Shown: positions 5,015-7,247 of the stretch, piece by piece | Position numbering within the stretch: the stretch's first letter is position 1 | How the letters are laid out: the number at the start of each line of letters is the position of its first letter | Assembly (NCBI GenBank): GCA_944323095.1 | Contig: CALURE010000078.1 | Span: 1 to 7,247, forward strand | DNA: 7,247 nucleotides | Reading direction: 5' to 3' | From: Candidatus Gastranaerophilales bacterium | GTDB lineage: Bacteria > Cyanobacteriota > Vampirovibrionia > Gastranaerophilales > Gastranaerophilaceae | Translations under genes and position numbers: made by a program | Notes under the pieces: model-generated | The model's database searches: none | The model's input: the letters and a program-made list of their open reading frames with translations, nothing else | Told to the model about the DNA's origin: nothing

Positions 5015-6832
5015 TTAACTGCAAGAATTTAAAATTACCATTTCACAGTTTTTGCAATCAAACTTTAAAGGATATTTCTGTCCTTTCTCATCAATGAGAA
5101 AAAGATTTTTAGGAGATTTACACATGTTGAACGCAAATTTCAGACAGTGTTTTGTGCGCATCAGCTCTTTTGGAAAAGAACCGCTCTCGGCAGACATCTC
5201 GCAAACAGTACACCCGCAGTTTTCATAAAAAGATTTTGCTTGCCCGTTGTGGATATTTGCTCTGTAATCAAGTTTGTGCTGAGGAAATTTTGTATATTTT
5301 AAAGGTTTTTGAATTTCACGTTTGTAATTTTTTAAACGTTCAGCCATTAACATATCAAGAATATTACGTCGAAGTTCGTTAATTTTTGAAACAGGCATAA
5401 AAGGCACATCATCGTCAATTTTAATATCTTCTGCATAAAAATCGCTTTCGCCTGTTTTTTTAAGCTGATTTATAAAATTTTCTTTCATTTTTTCTGGATT
5501 TTTAGGCGGTTCGTCTGCCTGTAACTCAATATTTACAGAGTTTTTATCCTCGTCAACGGCTTTCAAAATCCCGTCAGAATAAATAAATTTAACCCCAATA
5601 CGACGTTTTGTTCTGGAATTTTCAAGCTGTTTTTCAAATAGGCTGTCAAAATTTCTAAAAACTTCTACTCCGACCGCAATCCCATCCATTTTATTCGGGT
5701 AAATTTTATTTCCTTCCACCTTGTTTACAAGACAGCCCTGTCCGTTGAAATACAATCCATCCTGAGGATTTATTCTGATACAAGCTTGACCTCCTGCCTT
5801 CTTGCCTTCCTGCCCTCCAATTTCAAAATAGTCCCTGCCGGCTTTCGTAATTTTGCCTAACTTTTCACCTATGGATTTTGGAGTGTCAAAATTAAAACAT
5901 CTTTTACGACCGTCTAAAAAGTAGTCTGTAAAACCTCTGTTAAAACTCTTTTTTACATCCGGTTCAAAGTCCAAAAAGATTTTGCCGGAAGATGTTTTTT
6001 GAGCAAATTTATCAATTTCGCATCTATAATATGCAACAACATTTTTCACATAATTTTCATCTTTAAGCCGTCCTTCAATTTTGAAAGATTTAACACCTGC
6101 ATCAATTAATTCTTTTAAATGTGACGATGCGTTAAAGTCTTTCATACTCAAAAGATATTTGTCTTTAGCTATTATGTTTCCTTTATCGTCAACAAGTGAA
6201 TATTTTTTACGGCAAGCCTGCGCGCATTCTCCTCTGTTTGCAGAACGCCCGCCGATATAATAACTCAAATAGCACTGTCCGCTGTATGAAACACATAACG
6301 CGCCATGTACAAATGTTTCAATCTCAATAGCACCCTCTCCTGTCCTTCGGACATCCTCTCCCGGGAGAGGACTACAAATATTTTTAATTTGTTCAACAGA
6401 CAATTCTCTTGCAAGAATTACCCGCGAAACACCAAGTTCTTTAAAAAATTTCACTTTCTCTAATGTTCTATTATCGCACTGGGTGCTTGCATGAAGAACA
6501 ATCGGCGGGAGTTTGCCGTCTATTGCAAGTTTAAAAATCCCCGTATCCTGAACAATTATGGCATCAACTCCGATATCATACAGATTTTGAATTAATTCTT
6601 GCGCCTCAACAAGCTCTGCATCCGTTAAAATAGTATTTACAGTTACGTGAACTTTTACATAAAACTTGTGTGCATAATCAACAATTTCTTTTATATCTTC
6701 AAGAGAATTCGGAACTTTTTTGCGCGCGCCGAAATTTTGTGCGCCGATATAAAGGGCATCACATCCTGAATTTATAGCTGCAATTGCTGTCTTTTTATCC
6801 TTTGCAGGCGCTAAAAGTTCTACTTTTTTCAT
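5015..6832 (-). CDS. rlhA: U32-family protein, RlhA (23S rRNA C2501 hydroxylation)-like, carrying two repeat-derived insertions
   Basis: The N-terminus 'KKVELLAPAKD' starts a TIM-barrel-like U32 domain. The family signature E-x-F-x2-G-A-L-C-x4-G-x-C-x-L-S is complete at residues 172-190 (C180, C187), followed by C203 and C207; these four cysteines are the expected metal-cluster ligands. 'KIEGR' (251-255) and a DUF3656-like region (about 400-505) follow. A C-terminal part ends in 'FDCKNCEM' (C593, C596), with more cysteines at 539, 541, 544, 563 and 571. This architecture and the 605-residue length match RlhA/YdcP more than the shorter tRNA factor TrhP/YegQ. In E. coli RlhA is needed for 5-hydroxycytidine at position 2501 of 23S rRNA. 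Older names call the family peptidase or collagenase. Two low-complexity segments (residues about 153-167 and 339-351) coincide with GC-rich repeats and look inserted. The start has TATAAT seven bases upstream and no ribosome binding site. Confidence 0.92.
   Translation of the reverse strand: MKKVELLAPAKDKKTAIAAINSGCDALYIGAQNFGARKKVPNSLEDIKEIVDYAHKFYVKVHVTVNTILTDAELVEAQELIQNLYDIGVDAIIVQDTGIFKLAIDGKLPPIVLHASTQCDNRTLEKVKFFKELGVSRVILARELSVEQIKNICSPLPGEDVRRTGEGAIEIETFVHGALCVSYSGQCYLSYYIGGRSANRGECAQACRKKYSLVDDKGNIIAKDKYLLSMKDFNASSHLKELIDAGVKSFKIEGRLKDENYVKNVVAYYRCEIDKFAQKTSSGKIFLDFEPDVKKSFNRGFTDYFLDGRKRCFNFDTPKSIGEKLGKITKAGRDYFEIGGQEGKKAGGQACIRINPQDGLYFNGQGCLVNKVEGNKIYPNKMDGIAVGVEVFRNFDSLFEKQLENSRTKRRIGVKFIYSDGILKAVDEDKNSVNIELQADEPPKNPEKMKENFINQLKKTGESDFYAEDIKIDDDVPFMPVSKINELRRNILDMLMAERLKNYKREIQKPLKYTKFPQHKLDYRANIHNGQAKSFYENCGCTVCEMSAESGSFPKELMRTKHCLKFAFNMCKSPKNLFLIDEKGQKYPLKFDCKNCEMVILNSCS
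5785..5818. repeat. low-complexity CTTGCCTTCCTGCC-type repeat inside the RlhA-like gene
   Basis: The stretch is a run of pyrimidine-rich 7-8 base units (CCTGCCTT, CTTGCCTT, CCTGCCCT) unlike the AT-rich codons around it. It encodes residues about 339-350 of the RlhA-like protein as a GGQEGKKAGGQA peptide. Family members usually pass here from the strand ending 'YFEI' to 'INPQDGL' with far fewer residues, so it looks like an in-frame insertion or expansion. Confidence 0.55.
6331..6370. repeat. palindromic repeat of the CCCTCTCC family inserted in the RlhA-like gene
   Basis: The segment contains a perfect 16-base palindrome CCTCTCCCGGGAGAGG (6355-6370) and a small hairpin TGTCC/GGACA with a TTC loop (6341-6353). 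CCTCTCC at 6334-6340 can also pair with GGAGAGG at 6364-6370 to close the whole element. CCCTCTCCTGT (6333-6343) is identical to 147-157. It is read in frame on the minus strand as residues about 154-167 (SPLPGEDVRRTGEG). Confidence 0.8.
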
Positions 6833-6845
6833 TGAAATTATTATA
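6833..6845 (-). promoter_or_regulatory. -10 box seven bases before the RlhA-like ATG (predicted leaderless)
   Basis: On the minus strand a perfect TATAAT (6845-6840) is followed by AATTTCA and then the ATG at 6832. No Shine-Dalgarno can fit. The -35 region is poor (best ACTACA at 6867-6862, 16-base spacer). It overlaps the -10 region of the divergent plus-strand promoter. Confidence 0.55.
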
Positions 6846-6866
6846 AAACAAAATTTTTTCTTGTAG

Positions 6867-6905
6867 TATAATCTTTACTGTGGCAAATTTTTACTAGATA
6901 AGAGA
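6867..6905 (+). promoter_or_regulatory. -10 box and weak ribosome binding site of the 97-residue protein gene
   Basis: TATAAT at 6867-6872 in the shared context TAGTATAAT gives a predicted transcript start near 6879 and a leader of about 34 bases. AAGAGA (6900-6905) lies seven bases before the ATG at 6913 and is a weak Shine-Dalgarno. The -35 hexamer is not evident and would overlap the divergent -10 box at 6840-6845. Confidence 0.5.
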
Positions 6906-6912
6906 AATAATA

Positions 6913-7206
6913 ATGATATCCCCAATAACATTTAAAACAAATACCCCAAATACTTTCACTGCAAAAAAAGACCAGAATACTATGGAAGGTCTGAAAGCTA
7001 AACCTGTTGCTAAAATCAGTCCGGTGAAAGCAAGTTTGAATACAACAGCTGCATGGTTTGGCTTCGGTGTGGTGCTTGATAGAGTTGTAACTTTTGCGGG
7101 TAAATTTCTCAAAACAAAACCGCTGACAACATCAATTATAGCAAACGGAGTAATTGCCGCAGGTGCCGGCACTTATACTTATATAAAAACTCAAGCAAAA
7201 AAATAA
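6913..7206 (+). CDS. small hypothetical protein, possibly membrane-associated
   Basis: I do not recognise this 97-residue protein. It starts with a Thr/Asn/Lys-rich stretch containing 'ITFKTN' and 'NTFTAKK' (residues 5-19). It has two hydrophobic, Gly/Ala-rich segments at about 44-61 and 72-91 and ends in a basic tail (KTQAKK). It may be a two-segment membrane protein with both ends on the same side, though the segments are short and only moderately hydrophobic. An opposite-strand frame covers much of the same DNA, but only the plus-strand frame has a promoter, a plausible ribosome binding site and a terminator beginning four bases after its stop. It appears to be a single-gene unit, divergent from the RlhA-like gene. 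Confidence 0.78.
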   Translation: MISPITFKTNTPNTFTAKKDQNTMEGLKAKPVAKISPVKASLNTTAAWFGFGVVLDRVVTFAGKFLKTKPLTTSIIANGVIAAGAGTYTYIKTQAKK

Positions 7207-7210
7207 TAAC

Positions 7211-7243
7211 AAAGAAGCCTCTGCTAAATACAGAGGCTTCTTT
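7211..7243 (+). terminator. intrinsic terminator after the 97-residue protein gene
   Basis: AAAGAAGCCTCTG (7211-7223) pairs perfectly with CAGAGGCTTCTTT (7231-7243) around a seven-base loop, and TTTAATT continues to the window edge. The A-rich left arm makes it potentially bidirectional, so it may also end a converging gene beyond the window. Confidence 0.9.
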
Positions 7244-7247
7244 AATT

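Noticed and set aside
5152..5382. A 76-residue plus-strand frame opposite the RlhA-like C-terminus
   Set aside because: It is antisense to a conserved cysteine-rich region and has no ribosome binding site.
6894..7172. A 92-residue minus-strand frame opposite the small protein gene
   Set aside because: It is antisense to a frame with a promoter, a plausible ribosome binding site and an adjacent terminator. It lacks such signals itself and ends in the other gene's leader.

Overview
The window is AT-rich (roughly one third G+C in genes) with seven convincing protein genes, three on the plus strand beginning an apparent unit at 408, 4179 and 6913, one downstream plus-strand gene at 1562, and three on the minus strand. 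It has no RNA gene, CRISPR array, transposase or phage gene. The style of the genes (a Q/N-rich protein of unknown role, a TPR protein with a long disordered head, small proteins starting with a short 'F-x-A-K' type motif) and the many short GC-rich palindromic repeats suggest a host-associated, low-GC anaerobe. My best guess is the Gastranaerophilales/Vampirovibrionia (Melainabacteria) relatives of Cyanobacteria. This is an inference from general style, not a proven placement.

Layout. Bases 1-407 hold no gene; they are a nest of five adjacent palindromic repeat units followed by a good promoter. 408-1523 encodes a protein of unknown function, followed after 38 bases by a GloA/glyoxalase I-like VOC enzyme (1562-1939). 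A strong bidirectional terminator separates this unit from a converging minus-strand pair: a 134-residue protein of unknown function (1966-2370) and, upstream of it, a 511-residue TPR protein (2429-3964). A divergent gap (3965-4178) with another palindromic repeat leads to an alpha/beta hydrolase (4179-4922). That gene converges on an RlhA-like U32 protein (5015-6832), with a compound palindromic repeat between them. A divergent promoter region (6833-6912) then leads to a 97-residue small protein (6913-7206) closed by a terminator at the right edge.

No single pathway links the genes. There is one detoxification-type enzyme (GloA-like), one serine hydrolase, one probable rRNA-modification factor (RlhA-like), a TPR scaffold and three unknowns. 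The two signals most worth following are not gene functions. First, three of the six apparent unit-leading genes have a perfect TATAAT only 6-7 bases before their ATG and no Shine-Dalgarno, which predicts leaderless mRNAs, while the other genes have ribosome binding sites. Second, the GC-rich palindromic repeats that litter the intergenic DNA also appear inside the RlhA-like reading frame, apparently as in-frame insertions adding short low-complexity peptides beside conserved cysteines and in a second loop.
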